From contig NZ_CP071634.1 in the NCBI RefSeq assembly GCF_017357385.1, forward strand, positions 124,001 through 188,000: a DNA stretch of 64,000 nucleotides, read 5' to 3'. The notes below the pieces were generated by a model that made no database searches, was not told where the DNA came from, and saw nothing but the letters and a program-made list of their open reading frames with translations. This document shows, in pieces, positions 27,702 to 36,359 of this stretch. This DNA comes from Rhizobium sp. NZLR1. Its GTDB lineage: Bacteria; Pseudomonadota; Alphaproteobacteria; Rhizobiales; Rhizobiaceae. How positions within the stretch are numbered: the stretch's first letter is position 1; every line of letters begins with the position of its first letter. The position numbers and the translations under genes were made by a program.

Positions 27702-28514
27702 CTACGCTACTGGGCTGAAATCCGCCGCCAGCACCGCCTCCTTGAGCGCACGCGAATAGGGATGCTGCGGATTATCCAGCACGGGGCGGGCCTGTCCTCG
27801 TTCGACGATTTCGCCTTTGCGCATGATGATGATGTTGTCGCTGACGTAATAGGCGGTGGCCAGATCATGGGTGATGTAGATGATCGACAGGCCGAGTTCG
27901 CTTTTCAGGCGGCCGAAGAGGTTGACGATGGCCATGCGCAGCGATGCGTCGACCATCGAGACCGGTTCATCGGCGACCAGCAGGCGGGGTTGCGGGATCA
28001 GCGCGCGGGCAATGGCGACGCGCTGAAGCTGGCCGCCTGATAGTTCGTGGGGAAACCGGCCTTTCACCTCTTCAAGCGTCAGGCCGACATGCGTAAGCGC
28101 GGCATCGGCCATCCGCTCCGCTTCTTTCCGGTCTATCCGTTTTCCCGGGCCCGACAGATTGCGGGCCGTCTCAAACAGGTAACGGTCGACCCGCTTCAGC
28201 GGATTGAAGGCTTCGAACGGGTTCTGCAGAACCGGCTGGACCTCCTTCATGAAGGCCTTGCGTTCGGATCGGCTATGGATGGAGACGGTTTTGCCGGAGA
28301 ATTCCAGCTGCCCTTCCGTCGGTTCGGTCTGCCCCAGGATCATCGCCGCGATCGTCGATTTGCCCGAGCCGGATTCGCCGACGATCGACAGGATCTCCGG
28401 CTCCTCGCCAAGTTCGAAGCTGACATCCTTGACCGCCGTGACCAGGCGCCGGCCGAGCATGCCGCCCTGCCGGTAGATTTTCGTGACATGCGAGAGGCTG
28501 AGCAGAGCGGTCAA
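27702..28514 (-). CDS. sugar/oligopeptide-type ABC transporter ATP-binding protein (OppF type)
   Basis: This 270-residue ATPase has Walker [10 protein letters not shown] near 43-51, signature LSGGQLQRVAIARAL, and Walker B LLVADEPVSMVD. The start is a TTG at 28514 that overlaps the stop of the upstream ATPase gene (TTGA), with GGGAG six bases ahead. It is the last gene of the arabino-oligosaccharide importer operon and pairs with the product of 28511-29500. The residue after Walker B is Glu, as expected for an active ATPase. Confidence 0.88.
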   Translation of the reverse strand: MTALLSLSHVTKIYRQGGMLGRRLVTAVKDVSFELGEEPEILSIVGESGSGKSTIAAMILGQTEPTEGQLEFSGKTVSIHSRSERKAFMKEVQPVLQNPFEAFNPLKRVDRYLFETARNLSGPGKRIDRKEAERMADAALTHVGLTLEEVKGRFPHELSGGQLQRVAIARALIPQPRLLVADEPVSMVDASLRMAIVNLFGRLKSELGLSIIYITHDLATAYYVSDNIIIMRKGEIVERGQARPVLDNPQHPYSRALKEAVLAADFSPVA

Positions 28515-29500
28515 AGCTGATCTCCCGTAACTGCGAAACAGGCGACGCGCCGCCCTGGCTCGACGGTGACGAGCGGCGGCACCTTCTGCGAGCAGATATC
28601 CATCCGCTTCGGACAGCGCGGGTGAAACCGGCAGCCTTCCGGCGGCATGGCAAGGTTGGGTGGACGCCCCTCCAGCGAAGGCCTGGTCGTCGCATCGCCG
28701 ATCCGCGGCAGGCTGCCGACAAGGTGCTGCGTATAGGGGTGCAGCGGCCTGCTGAAGAGCTTGGCGGTCGGCGCTTCCTCGACGAGACGCCCGGCATAGA
28801 CGATGCCAATGCGGTCGGAGACCGTCGCGTGAACCCCCATATCATGGGTGACGAACAGAAAGGACGAGCCCATCTCGCGCTGGATTTCGCGGATCATCGA
28901 CAGCACGTCGCGCTGAACGATCACGTCGAGCGCCGTCGTTGGTTCGTCGGCGATGATGAATTCCGGCGTCAGGATGGTGGCAAGCGCAATGGTCATGCGC
29001 TGGCGCATGCCGCCGGAGAGCTCGTGCGGATAGGCGTCGAGCAGCTGCGGATCGAGCTTCAGCCGCTGCAGATGGGCGGCGACTTTTTCGAAGAAAACTT
29101 GTTTGCCGACGGGCATGTGGCGAAAGGCGAAATCGGTGAAGGAATGGCGGATCCGGCGCACCGGATTGAGCACATTCATCGACCCCTGCATGATATAGGA
29201 CAGATGCTTCCAGCGCAGCGCCATGCGCTCCTCCGGCTTCATCGCATAAATATCCTGGGTGCCGCCGGCGAAATGGAATTTCACGCTCCCCGACACGACC
29301 CGCAGCGGCGGCCGGATGGCGCCGGCAATGGTTTTGATCAGGGTGGTCTTGCCGCTGCTCGATTCACCGGCAACGCCATAAACCTCGCCGCGGCCGATCG
29401 TCAGGCTGATATCGTCGACGGCGCGCACCTCGCGATCGACGCCATAAAGGAAGGCACGGTAATAGGCTTTCAGATTCTCGATTTCGACCAAAGGGTCCAT
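28511..29500 (-). CDS. sugar/oligopeptide-type ABC transporter ATP-binding protein (OppD type)
   Basis: This 329-residue ATPase has Walker A GESSSGKTT at about 44-52, signature LSGGMRQRMTIALA and Walker [13 protein letters not shown]. The C-terminal OppD/F extension includes the Cys-containing RCPKRMDICSQKVPP region (about 290-310), which binds an Fe-S cluster or metal in some relatives. The gene starts two bases after the stop of the permease gene. It works with the following ATPase in a heterodimer, in contrast to the fused ATPase of the agp system. Confidence 0.88.
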   Translation of the reverse strand: MDPLVEIENLKAYYRAFLYGVDREVRAVDDISLTIGRGEVYGVAGESSSGKTTLIKTIAGAIRPPLRVVSGSVKFHFAGGTQDIYAMKPEERMALRWKHLSYIMQGSMNVLNPVRRIRHSFTDFAFRHMPVGKQVFFEKVAAHLQRLKLDPQLLDAYPHELSGGMRQRMTIALATILTPEFIIADEPTTALDVIVQRDVLSMIREIQREMGSSFLFVTHDMGVHATVSDRIGIVYAGRLVEEAPTAKLFSRPLHPYTQHLVGSLPRIGDATTRPSLEGRPPNLAMPPEGCRFHPRCPKRMDICSQKVPPLVTVEPGRRVACFAVTGDQL

Positions 29501-29501
29501 G

Positions 29502-30359
29502 CTAACTTCCCATCCGGTTCAGCCGGCTGCGCGGATCATTGTATTCGTTCATCGACATCGACAGCAGGAAGAGCGCCAGGAAGAGAACGACGATCGCGGC
29601 GACGGGTGCCGCCACCCACCACCATACGCCTGATATCAGCGCCGAATGCGCATTGGCCCAGTAGATCATCATGCCCATGGTCGGCGTCTCGATATCGGTG
29701 AAGCCGAGCACCGACAGGGTGATCTCCATGCCGATCGACCAGATCATGTTGTTCATCGTGGTGGCAAAGACGATCGGCAGAACGTAGGGCAGGTGCTCCT
29801 CGGCGAGGATCTTGCGCATGCTCATGCCGGAATAGACGCTCTGGGTGGTGAACGGCCTTGTCTTGAGGCCGATCGCCACCGAGCGGATGAGGCGCGCATC
29901 GTAGGACCAGCCGAGCGAGGCCATGATGACGATCAGCGCGGTCCAGGTCATGCTGTCCTTCAGCACGAAATAGAAAAGGATCAGCAGCGGAAATTGGGGG
30001 ATGACCATGACGCTGTCGTTGATCGCCATCAGCACCCGGTCGACCGCACCGCCGGCATAACCGGCGACGAGGCCGACGACCAGCGAGATGATGCGTGAAA
30101 TAAAAGCGACGCCGATGCCGAAATACAAGGTGTTGCGAAGGGCGGTCGTCAACTGCCAGAAAACGTCCTGGCCGCGCGATGTCGTGCCGAGCCAGTAATC
30201 GCCATCGGGCGGCATGTCTGGTGGCAGGAGATAGATGTCCGTCGGGGCGTAGGGCGAGAAATAGGACAGGATGATCAATCCGACGATGACGGCAAAGAGC
30301 AGCAGGCCGCAGAGGAATTCCATATTCTGGCGGGCGAGGTCACGGATAATGGTAAACAT
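29502..30359 (-). CDS. ABC transporter permease (OppC type)
   Basis: The product is a 285-residue permease with an N-terminal helix (MEFLCGLLLFAVIVGLIIL) and the five-helix DppC/OppC core. The cytoplasmic loop around YSGMSMRKILAEEHLPYVLP serves as the ATPase contact. It begins three bases after the upstream permease stop. Substrate assignment comes from the linked GH51 gene. Confidence 0.87.
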   Translation of the reverse strand: MFTIIRDLARQNMEFLCGLLLFAVIVGLIILSYFSPYAPTDIYLLPPDMPPDGDYWLGTTSRGQDVFWQLTTALRNTLYFGIGVAFISRIISLVVGLVAGYAGGAVDRVLMAINDSVMVIPQFPLLILFYFVLKDSMTWTALIVIMASLGWSYDARLIRSVAIGLKTRPFTTQSVYSGMSMRKILAEEHLPYVLPIVFATTMNNMIWSIGMEITLSVLGFTDIETPTMGMMIYWANAHSALISGVWWWVAAPVAAIVVLFLALFLLSMSMNEYNDPRSRLNRMGS

Positions 30360-30362
30360 GCT

Positions 30363-31367
30363 CTATTCCACCTTGATACGCGGGTCGATCAGCGGGCTCA
30401 GAATGTCGATGATGAACACCGCGGCGGCGACGCCGACGATCGACAAGGCGCTGAGGCCGAGCACCAGGCTGTAGTCGCCGGCATGCACCGCCGAAATCAA
30501 AAGGTTGCCGATGCCGGGATAGCCGAAGACGATTTCGGTGATGACGGTGCCGTTGAAGATCGCACCGAGCGACATGGCAAGCCCGGTGAACTGCGGCACC
30601 ATGGCATTGCGGGCGATGTAGGAGCGGAGAATTTTCCGCTTCGGAACGCCGCCGAGCTCGGCGAAGACAACGTAGTCATCGGTGATGATGTTGGATACCA
30701 GCGCGCGCATGCCGATCAGCCAACTGCCGGTTCCGACAAGGATCAACGACATGGCCGGCAGGATCGAATGTTCGAGGATATCGAGGACCAGGGAAAACGA
30801 CAGGTTGAGATTGGCGTTCATCTCATAGCCGCCATTGATCGGCAGCACCGGCCAGAGATAGCCGAACAGGATGAGCAGCACGAAGGCGAGAATATAATAG
30901 GGAATGGGAAGCAGGGCGATGCAGACGAGGCTGACGGCCTTCAGCACCGTATTCTTCCGGTAATAACCGGCGAGCGCGCCGATCGCATTGCCGAGCACGA
31001 AGGTGATCAGGGTGGAGACCGTCATCAGCCCGATCGTCCAGGGCAGGGACCGCAGAATGATGGTGGAAACGGGTGTGGGAAAAGCCGACAGCGAGGGGCC
31101 GAGATCACCGGTCGCAAGCCGCAGCCAGAAATGCAGATATTGCTGCCAGATCGAGCCCTCCATGCCGTAAAGCTCGCGCAGTGACTGGCGCATCAGTTCG
31201 ATCGCATTCGGATCGGACTGCCCCATCTGGGTAATGGCGCCGATGCTTTCTTCGACCGGATCGATCGGGGTCAGGTGGGTGACGAAGAATGTGATGCTGA
31301 CGCCCAGAAAGACGACGAGCAGAAACTGACCGAACCGCTTCAGTACAAAGATCAGATAGGACGTCAT
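30363..31367 (-). CDS. ABC transporter permease (OppB type)
   Basis: This 334-residue permease begins MTSYLIFVLKRFGQFLLVVF and has about six membrane helices. The periplasmic segment between helices 1 and 2 and the cytoplasmic loop GGVPKRKILRSYIARNAMVP are as in DppB/OppB proteins. It is the first permease of the operon, separated from the binding-protein gene by 121 bases that hold two strong hairpins. Confidence 0.87.
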   Translation of the reverse strand: MTSYLIFVLKRFGQFLLVVFLGVSITFFVTHLTPIDPVEESIGAITQMGQSDPNAIELMRQSLRELYGMEGSIWQQYLHFWLRLATGDLGPSLSAFPTPVSTIILRSLPWTIGLMTVSTLITFVLGNAIGALAGYYRKNTVLKAVSLVCIALLPIPYYILAFVLLILFGYLWPVLPINGGYEMNANLNLSFSLVLDILEHSILPAMSLILVGTGSWLIGMRALVSNIITDDYVVFAELGGVPKRKILRSYIARNAMVPQFTGLAMSLGAIFNGTVITEIVFGYPGIGNLLISAVHAGDYSLVLGLSALSIVGVAAAVFIIDILSPLIDPRIKVE

Positions 31368-31425
31368 AGAGCAGTGGTTCCTCTCTGGTTTCCTTTCATC
31401 GATGGGACAGCATCGACGGGAAAGG

Positions 31426-31478
31426 ATCGGCGGGCAGAGCCCGCCGATAAGGGGCCGGCGCGATGGCTGCGCGCCGGC
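31426..31478 (-). terminator. two tandem intercistronic hairpins after the binding-protein gene
   Basis: Hairpin 1 (31426-31448) has a perfect 10-base stem, ATCGGCGGGC with GCCCGCCGAT, and an AGA loop. Hairpin 2 (31454-31478) has a perfect 9-base stem, GCCGGCGCG with CGCGCCGGC. Neither has a T-run. They lie just 3' of the binding-protein gene and probably raise its mRNA level over that of the permeases. Confidence 0.78.
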
Positions 31479-31488
31479 GTTGGGAGGA

Positions 31489-33393
31489 TTATTTCGGTTG
31501 AGCCGGCTTCAGTTTGACCATCATCAGCCTGGAGTTGGCCCAGTTCGGCACCGGGTCGGTATAGGGGTCTTTGATGGTCGGATAACCGGTCCAATAGGTC
31601 GTGTCCATCGAGGTGAAGACGTTATAGGACATCAGCGGGATCGTCGGCATTTCGCGGGCGGCCAGCTTCAGATAATCCTTGCCGAGCTCGATGCCCTTGG
31701 GATCGTCGGCGCTGATGCCGCGAATGGTCTCGATGATCTTGTCGAGCTCCGGATTGCTCCAGCGCTGCCAGTTGCGCGGCGGCTGAACGTCACCCTTCTT
31801 GGCCACGAACTGCGAGTGCCAGCTGTCGAGGAAGAACGACAGGTCGGGATCGCCGCCCCAGGTCTCGACGCTCCAGGCAATCGCCACCTGGAAATCGCCG
31901 GGCTGGAGTGCCACCTGCCATAGGCTGGTCGTCGGCACGGCTTTGGCGTCGATGCCGAAGGCGGCCCATTGCTGCGCGATCAGCGTGCCTGCTCGGGTGA
32001 AGACGGAGCGCGAATCGCCCTCCACGGTCATCCGGATCCTGAACGGCTTGCCGTCCGGGGTCATCCATTTGCCGCCGGCCTTCTTGAAGCCTGCCTTCTC
32101 CAGCAGTTCGCCGGCAGCCTTCGGATCCGGCTTCCACCAGCCATAGCCGAAGGCCGTGCTGATTGCCTCAGGGTCGGTCGGGATCTGGTCCTTGAACTTC
32201 GGCTGCTTGCGCAGCAGATCGGCGATCTGCTGGCCGATGCTGGGGTCATAGGGCTTGATCTTCTGCTTGCCGGTGTCGACCTCGAAATCCTTCAGCCAAT
32301 CCTGCATCGGCGCCTGATAGTCTTTCATGGCGATTGCCGTCGGCGGTACGCCGAGCGCCGAGAGCGTCGCAGCGCCGCGATAGCTCGCCATGTCGACGGC
32401 CTTGATGTCGATCAGCAGGGCCAGCGCCCAGCGCACATCAGGATTGTTGAAGGTCGGGTCCTGGGTGTTGAAAATCACCGCCGGAAGGGTCGGATCCGGA
32501 TGGGCGAAGGGGAAGCCCGGGAACCAGGTCTCGATCGACTTGGATTTTTCCTTGAGGGTGAACATGCCCTCAGGGGTGTTGTCGTGGATGATATCGAGAT
32601 TGTGCTCGAGCTGAGCGATGGTGCGTTTATCCGGCGGGCCGGGATCGGTGTAGGTCACATATTTCGGGGCCGGCTCGCCGAAGCGCGCAAGCGATGTTTT
32701 CTGCCAGTCCTCACGCTTTTCCCAGGTGTACCATTTGCCCTGGGGATCGTAAGCCTTGAGCTTGTAGGCGCCGAGCGAGACGGGGTTGGCGAAATCGTAG
32801 CGGATCGGATCGGCGACTTTCTCGAACACATGCTTGGGCATGATCCAGGCGCCGTTCCAGCGCACGGTGAACAGGGCATGGAAGCGCGAATTGGGCTTCT
32901 TCAGCTTGAACACCACCGTCTGGGGATCGGTCGCCTCGACGCTTGCCACCTGAACCGAGAAGGCAGCACTCCAGACCATGCCGGGATGATCCATCTGCGT
33001 CTTGACGGTATAGACCACGTCGTCGGCCGTGAACTCGACGCCGTCGCTCCAGAAGAGCCCCTTGCGCAGTTTCACGGTCATCTCGGTGAAGTCGGCATTA
33101 TATTGCGGCTTGTCGGCGGCCAGGGAACTGTCCCAGGTCGAGCCGCCAAGCCCTTGTTCGGGGTCGATATACCAGAGCGTATCCATGGTCAGCTGCTGCA
33201 GGCCGGTGGAAACACCGCCGCCGCCATTGACCCAGATATTGAACCAGCCCGGATTCTTGATCGTCCCTTCCGGATTTTCGACGATGAGCGTCTCCTTGCG
33301 GGGCAAGGAGGTATAGTCATCGGCCTTGGCCGCCGCTGTCAGGCCGAGTGCGGCCAGCGCGACGCCAAATGCGAGCCTCTTCCACTGTTGCAT
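31489..33393 (-). CDS. ABC transporter periplasmic binding protein (family 5), arabino-oligosaccharide context
   Basis: This 634-residue precursor has a signal peptide (MQQWKRLAFGVALAALGLTA, cleavage near AKADDY). It belongs to the family 5 binding proteins, with KLRKGLFWSDGVEFTADDVVY at about 115-135 after the start. The ATG at 33393 is preceded by AGGGAGGAG six bases upstream and gives a clean signal peptide; the longer frame does not. The linked GH51 gene suggests it binds arabinose-containing oligosaccharides or another hemicellulose fragment. It is the first gene of the importer part. Confidence 0.87.
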   Translation of the reverse strand: MQQWKRLAFGVALAALGLTAAAKADDYTSLPRKETLIVENPEGTIKNPGWFNIWVNGGGGVSTGLQQLTMDTLWYIDPEQGLGGSTWDSSLAADKPQYNADFTEMTVKLRKGLFWSDGVEFTADDVVYTVKTQMDHPGMVWSAAFSVQVASVEATDPQTVVFKLKKPNSRFHALFTVRWNGAWIMPKHVFEKVADPIRYDFANPVSLGAYKLKAYDPQGKWYTWEKREDWQKTSLARFGEPAPKYVTYTDPGPPDKRTIAQLEHNLDIIHDNTPEGMFTLKEKSKSIETWFPGFPFAHPDPTLPAVIFNTQDPTFNNPDVRWALALLIDIKAVDMASYRGAATLSALGVPPTAIAMKDYQAPMQDWLKDFEVDTGKQKIKPYDPSIGQQIADLLRKQPKFKDQIPTDPEAISTAFGYGWWKPDPKAAGELLEKAGFKKAGGKWMTPDGKPFRIRMTVEGDSRSVFTRAGTLIAQQWAAFGIDAKAVPTTSLWQVALQPGDFQVAIAWSVETWGGDPDLSFFLDSWHSQFVAKKGDVQPPRNWQRWSNPELDKIIETIRGISADDPKGIELGKDYLKLAAREMPTIPLMSYNVFTSMDTTYWTGYPTIKDPYTDPVPNWANSRLMMVKLKPAQPK

Positions 33394-33596
33394 GAACTCC
33401 TCCCTAGAAAGCGACGATACGGCGGCCGCAAAGGCACGCATGGGCACGTCGCGGTTGTCGGTTCGCGAAAGCATCAGGACTTGAAACACTCAAGGTCCAA
33501 GGCTCTAGCCAACCATCCCTCCAACCCGCCTGCCTCCTCGCAGTCGAGCCGAATCTCTTTAGCCGGGGGCCAATGGGCCTTACCCGGCGGCGGCTG

Positions 33597-35105
33597 TCAG
33601 ACCGACAGCCGAATGACGTTGTAGGACAGCGGCTTCAGCGCCGCCCGCAACCTGCCGTCCTCGATCTTCGCAGTCTGGACATTGACCGGCGCGACCGTAT
33701 CCTGCCGCGCAGCCGTGTTGACGGCTAGCAGATCGCTATGGGTCATCTCCACCTGCTCGATGACGCTGGCGGTCCCAAAACCTTCCAGGCGCACGTCGAA
33801 ATCCAGTGCCGTCTGCGGATGACGGTTGACGGCAAAGAAGGTCAGCGTCTTGCCATCCTCGGAATGGACGGCGGAGACGTCGAGATAGGGGACGTCGTTC
33901 TCCTCGTCGCTGTCATAGGTCGGGCCATCGACGACCAGCTGCAGTGCCGATCCACGGCCATATCTTGAGGCGTAGTAGAAGGGGTAGTAGATCGTCTGGC
34001 GCCAGGCGGCCCCGCCGTCATCGGTCATGATCGGGGCAATAACGTTGACGAGCTGGGCGATGCAGGCGATGCGCACCCGGTCGGAACGGCGGATGAAGGT
34101 ATTCAGGATGCCGCCGACCTGCAGCACGTCTTCGAAATTATAGACGTCTTCAAGCAGATGCGGCGCATCCGGCCATTCGTCGCGCGCCAGGATTTCCTTG
34201 TCCTGCTGGTTGGAATGATACCAGACGTTCCATTCGTCGAAGGAAATGCCGATCGTCTTCTTCGAGCGCTTCTTCGCCTTGATGTAGTCGATCACGCCGC
34301 CGATCGTGGTGATGTAGCGGTCGAGCTTCGTCGCCCGGGCGAGATAGTTGAGGGTATTCTTCTCGCGGTTGGCAAAATACATGTGCAGCGAGATATGGTC
34401 GGCGCTGTCGTAGCACTGCTCGAGGACTTGAGCCTCCCAATCCGGATAGGTCTGCATATCGGAATTGGACGAGCCGCAGACCACCAGTTCGAGCGACTTG
34501 TCGAAGCCGCGCATGGCTTTCGCCGTCTCGTCGGCCAACCGGCCATATTCATAGGCCGACTTGTGGCCAACCTGCCAGGGGCCGTCCATCTCATTGCCGA
34601 GACACCACAATTTGACGTCGTGCGGATCGGCCCAGCCGTGCTTGCGGCGCAGATCGGAATAATAGGTGCCGCCGGGATGATTGCAATATTCGAGGAAATT
34701 GCGGGCGGCATCCAGGCCGCGCGAGCCGAGATTGACGGCGAGCATCGGCTTGGTGTTCGCCTTCTTGCACCAATCGACGAATTCGTTGACGCCGATCTGA
34801 TTGGCTTCACGGGTGCGCCAGGCAAGGTCGAGGCGAACCGGGCGTTCCGACCGTGGGCCGACGCCGTCTTCCCAATTATAGGCCGAGACGAAGTTGCCGC
34901 CGGGATAGCGGCAGTAGGGCGTGTCGAGATCACGCACCAGATCGAGCACATCGCGGCGGAAGCCGTCCTCGTCGGCGGTGGGATGTCCGGGCTCGTAAAT
35001 GCCGCCGTAGATCGCTCTGCCGAGATGCTCGAGAAATGAACTGTAGAGCCTGGCGTCAATGGTCGCGATGCGGAAATCGCGGTGGGCAACGACATTGGTT
35101 TTCAA
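33597..35105 (-). CDS. abfA: alpha-L-arabinofuranosidase, glycoside hydrolase family 51
   Basis: This 502-residue cytoplasmic enzyme releases L-arabinofuranose from arabino-oligosaccharides brought in by the adjacent importer. The catalytic acid/base is Glu172 in LGNEMDGPWQ and the nucleophile Glu291 in SFDEWNVWY. No signal peptide is present. I chose the TTG at 35105 because GGGAGG lies five bases upstream and the next residues (KTNVVAHRDFRI) fit the family N terminus. The 203 bases to the binding-protein gene carry no gene. An inverted repeat (35124-35159) sits just upstream, a likely site for the ArsR-type regulator. Confidence 0.9.
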   Translation of the reverse strand: MKTNVVAHRDFRIATIDARLYSSFLEHLGRAIYGGIYEPGHPTADEDGFRRDVLDLVRDLDTPYCRYPGGNFVSAYNWEDGVGPRSERPVRLDLAWRTREANQIGVNEFVDWCKKANTKPMLAVNLGSRGLDAARNFLEYCNHPGGTYYSDLRRKHGWADPHDVKLWCLGNEMDGPWQVGHKSAYEYGRLADETAKAMRGFDKSLELVVCGSSNSDMQTYPDWEAQVLEQCYDSADHISLHMYFANREKNTLNYLARATKLDRYITTIGGVIDYIKAKKRSKKTIGISFDEWNVWYHSNQQDKEILARDEWPDAPHLLEDVYNFEDVLQVGGILNTFIRRSDRVRIACIAQLVNVIAPIMTDDGGAAWRQTIYYPFYYASRYGRGSALQLVVDGPTYDSDEENDVPYLDVSAVHSEDGKTLTFFAVNRHPQTALDFDVRLEGFGTASVIEQVEMTHSDLLAVNTAARQDTVAPVNVQTAKIEDGRLRAALKPLSYNVIRLSV

Positions 35106-35123
35106 CGGATCCTCCCGTTTATG

Positions 35124-35159
35124 TATCAAGATTTTTGTTTTCTTGCCTCTAACTTGATA
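35124..35159. promoter_or_regulatory. candidate operator of the arabinofuranosidase operon
   Basis: TATCAAG (35124-35130) and CTTGATA (35153-35159) form a perfect inverted repeat about 20-55 bases upstream of the GH51 start. Part of it (ATCAAG) recurs in the palindromes ahead of the regulator gene, which supports one shared regulator. Confidence 0.5.
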
Positions 35160-35315
35160 TCAGGAATGTCGTTTTGTCAACCGAGCTGCATATTTAATCA
35201 TACTAATGGAAATTTTCAGAAAATCATTTATTTACATCGTGTTGGCCTATTTCATGCATTGCTAATGTGGAAAAGAAGTACGATATTAAAATCAAAGTTT
35301 CCGATATTGATTGAA

Positions 35316-36242
35316 TCAGACATGCAGGCGCATGGTGATATCGCGGCCGTGATTTCCGAAGCCGCGGCCAAAAATATTGACACCGCCGGTATGGCCGGCG
35401 TTTTCCGCGATGCCGACCCGGAGCCGGATGGAGGAGTGCTGGGTCAGCGCCAGATCGGTGAGCGTGACATTCGATGCGGCGATGCCGTCGATGAAGGTGC
35501 CGCGCGTCGAGATGCGCCAGGTCTTCATTGCCCCATATTGCGAACCCTCGAGCTTCCACCAGGCCGGCGTGAAGGCGCCGCGCTTGTCGCCGTAGTCGCC
35601 GGGCGAGGTCCAGGTGCCGATCGCCATGCCGTTGACCCACAGGGTAATATCGGACGGCCAGTCCACATTGGTGCCGGGCACCTCCGACGACAGCTCCAGC
35701 GAAAACTCGATGGCGCGAATATCCTTGTTCAACACCTTGGCATTGTTGGGGAATTTATACTCGACATAACCCCGGCCGAACCAGACGAGCCCGGCCTGCA
35801 TGCGCTGCGGATCCAGGAAATAGTCGGGCACATCGAGCGGCCCGATGACGCTCTCGGTCGAGCAGAGACCGCAGGGCGCATGCACGTCGCAGCTGGTGTA
35901 GAGACCCACCGGCATCTCAACTTCGATGATATTGTTGGCCCGTTGAGCGGCACTTTCCTCAAAGCTGATCAGGATTTCGCTATAGACCGCCGAGCAGATC
36001 TTCTGGTTTCCCTTGCGGGCCTTGGCCAGCCGCGACTCGACGAGCCCGGCTTCTTCCAAAATCTGGATACCGGTGGCGACGGTGGATTGCGGGAGGGAAA
36101 GCGCCTGGGCGATGTCGTTGATATTCAGCGGCCCCTTGGCGCAAAGCAGCTTTAACATCTCCACCCGCGCCGGCGCCGAAAGCGCCCGAACCGCCTCATG
36201 ATTCTCACCGGCGGTAATCGTCAAAAACGAACGTTCCATCAT
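35316..36242 (-). CDS. ArsR-type winged-helix regulator fused to a large sensor-like domain
   Basis: This 308-residue protein has an ArsR/SmtB winged helix at residues 15-85 (LNINDIAQALSLPQSTVATGIQ). An unusual 200-residue C-terminal part follows. It has a Cys cluster, C118-x5-C124-x2-C127 (CDVHAPCGLC), and then a beta-rich segment (about 160-305) with many Trp and Gly residues that resembles a carbohydrate-binding beta-sandwich. ArsR proteins are usually only 90-120 residues. Its place next to the GH51-importer operon suggests a sugar-responsive repressor or activator. GGGGGA precedes two adjacent ATG codons; the second may be used. Confidence 0.78.
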   Translation of the reverse strand: MMERSFLTITAGENHEAVRALSAPARVEMLKLLCAKGPLNINDIAQALSLPQSTVATGIQILEEAGLVESRLAKARKGNQKICSAVYSEILISFEESAAQRANNIIEVEMPVGLYTSCDVHAPCGLCSTESVIGPLDVPDYFLDPQRMQAGLVWFGRGYVEYKFPNNAKVLNKDIRAIEFSLELSSEVPGTNVDWPSDITLWVNGMAIGTWTSPGDYGDKRGAFTPAWWKLEGSQYGAMKTWRISTRGTFIDGIAASNVTLTDLALTQHSSIRLRVGIAENAGHTGGVNIFGRGFGNHGRDITMRLHV

Positions 36243-36251
36243 TCCCCCACT

Positions 36252-36293
36252 ATTTCCGATGAAATGATGTATATCGGAAATTGTGATACATCA
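36252..36293. promoter_or_regulatory. two interleaved palindromes upstream of the ArsR-type gene (candidate autoregulatory operator)
   Basis: Palindrome 1 is ATTTCCGAT (36252-36260) with ATCGGAAAT (36273-36281). Palindrome 2 is TGATGTAT (36265-36272) with ATACATCA (36286-36293). Both are perfect and start ten bases upstream of the gene. A TTTCCGAT copy also occurs near 35298-35305, in the gap between this gene and the GH51 gene. Confidence 0.62.
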
Positions 36294-36359
36294 AGGGGAG
36301 CAGTGCCGAATGGTGTTGGTATCCGAGAACAGTCACGCGTCAAAGTCCGGCTGTGACGA

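Noticed and set aside
31969..33624. 551-codon plus-strand frame over the arabinoside binding protein
   Set aside because: Antisense shadow; no ribosome binding site and no recognisable domain.
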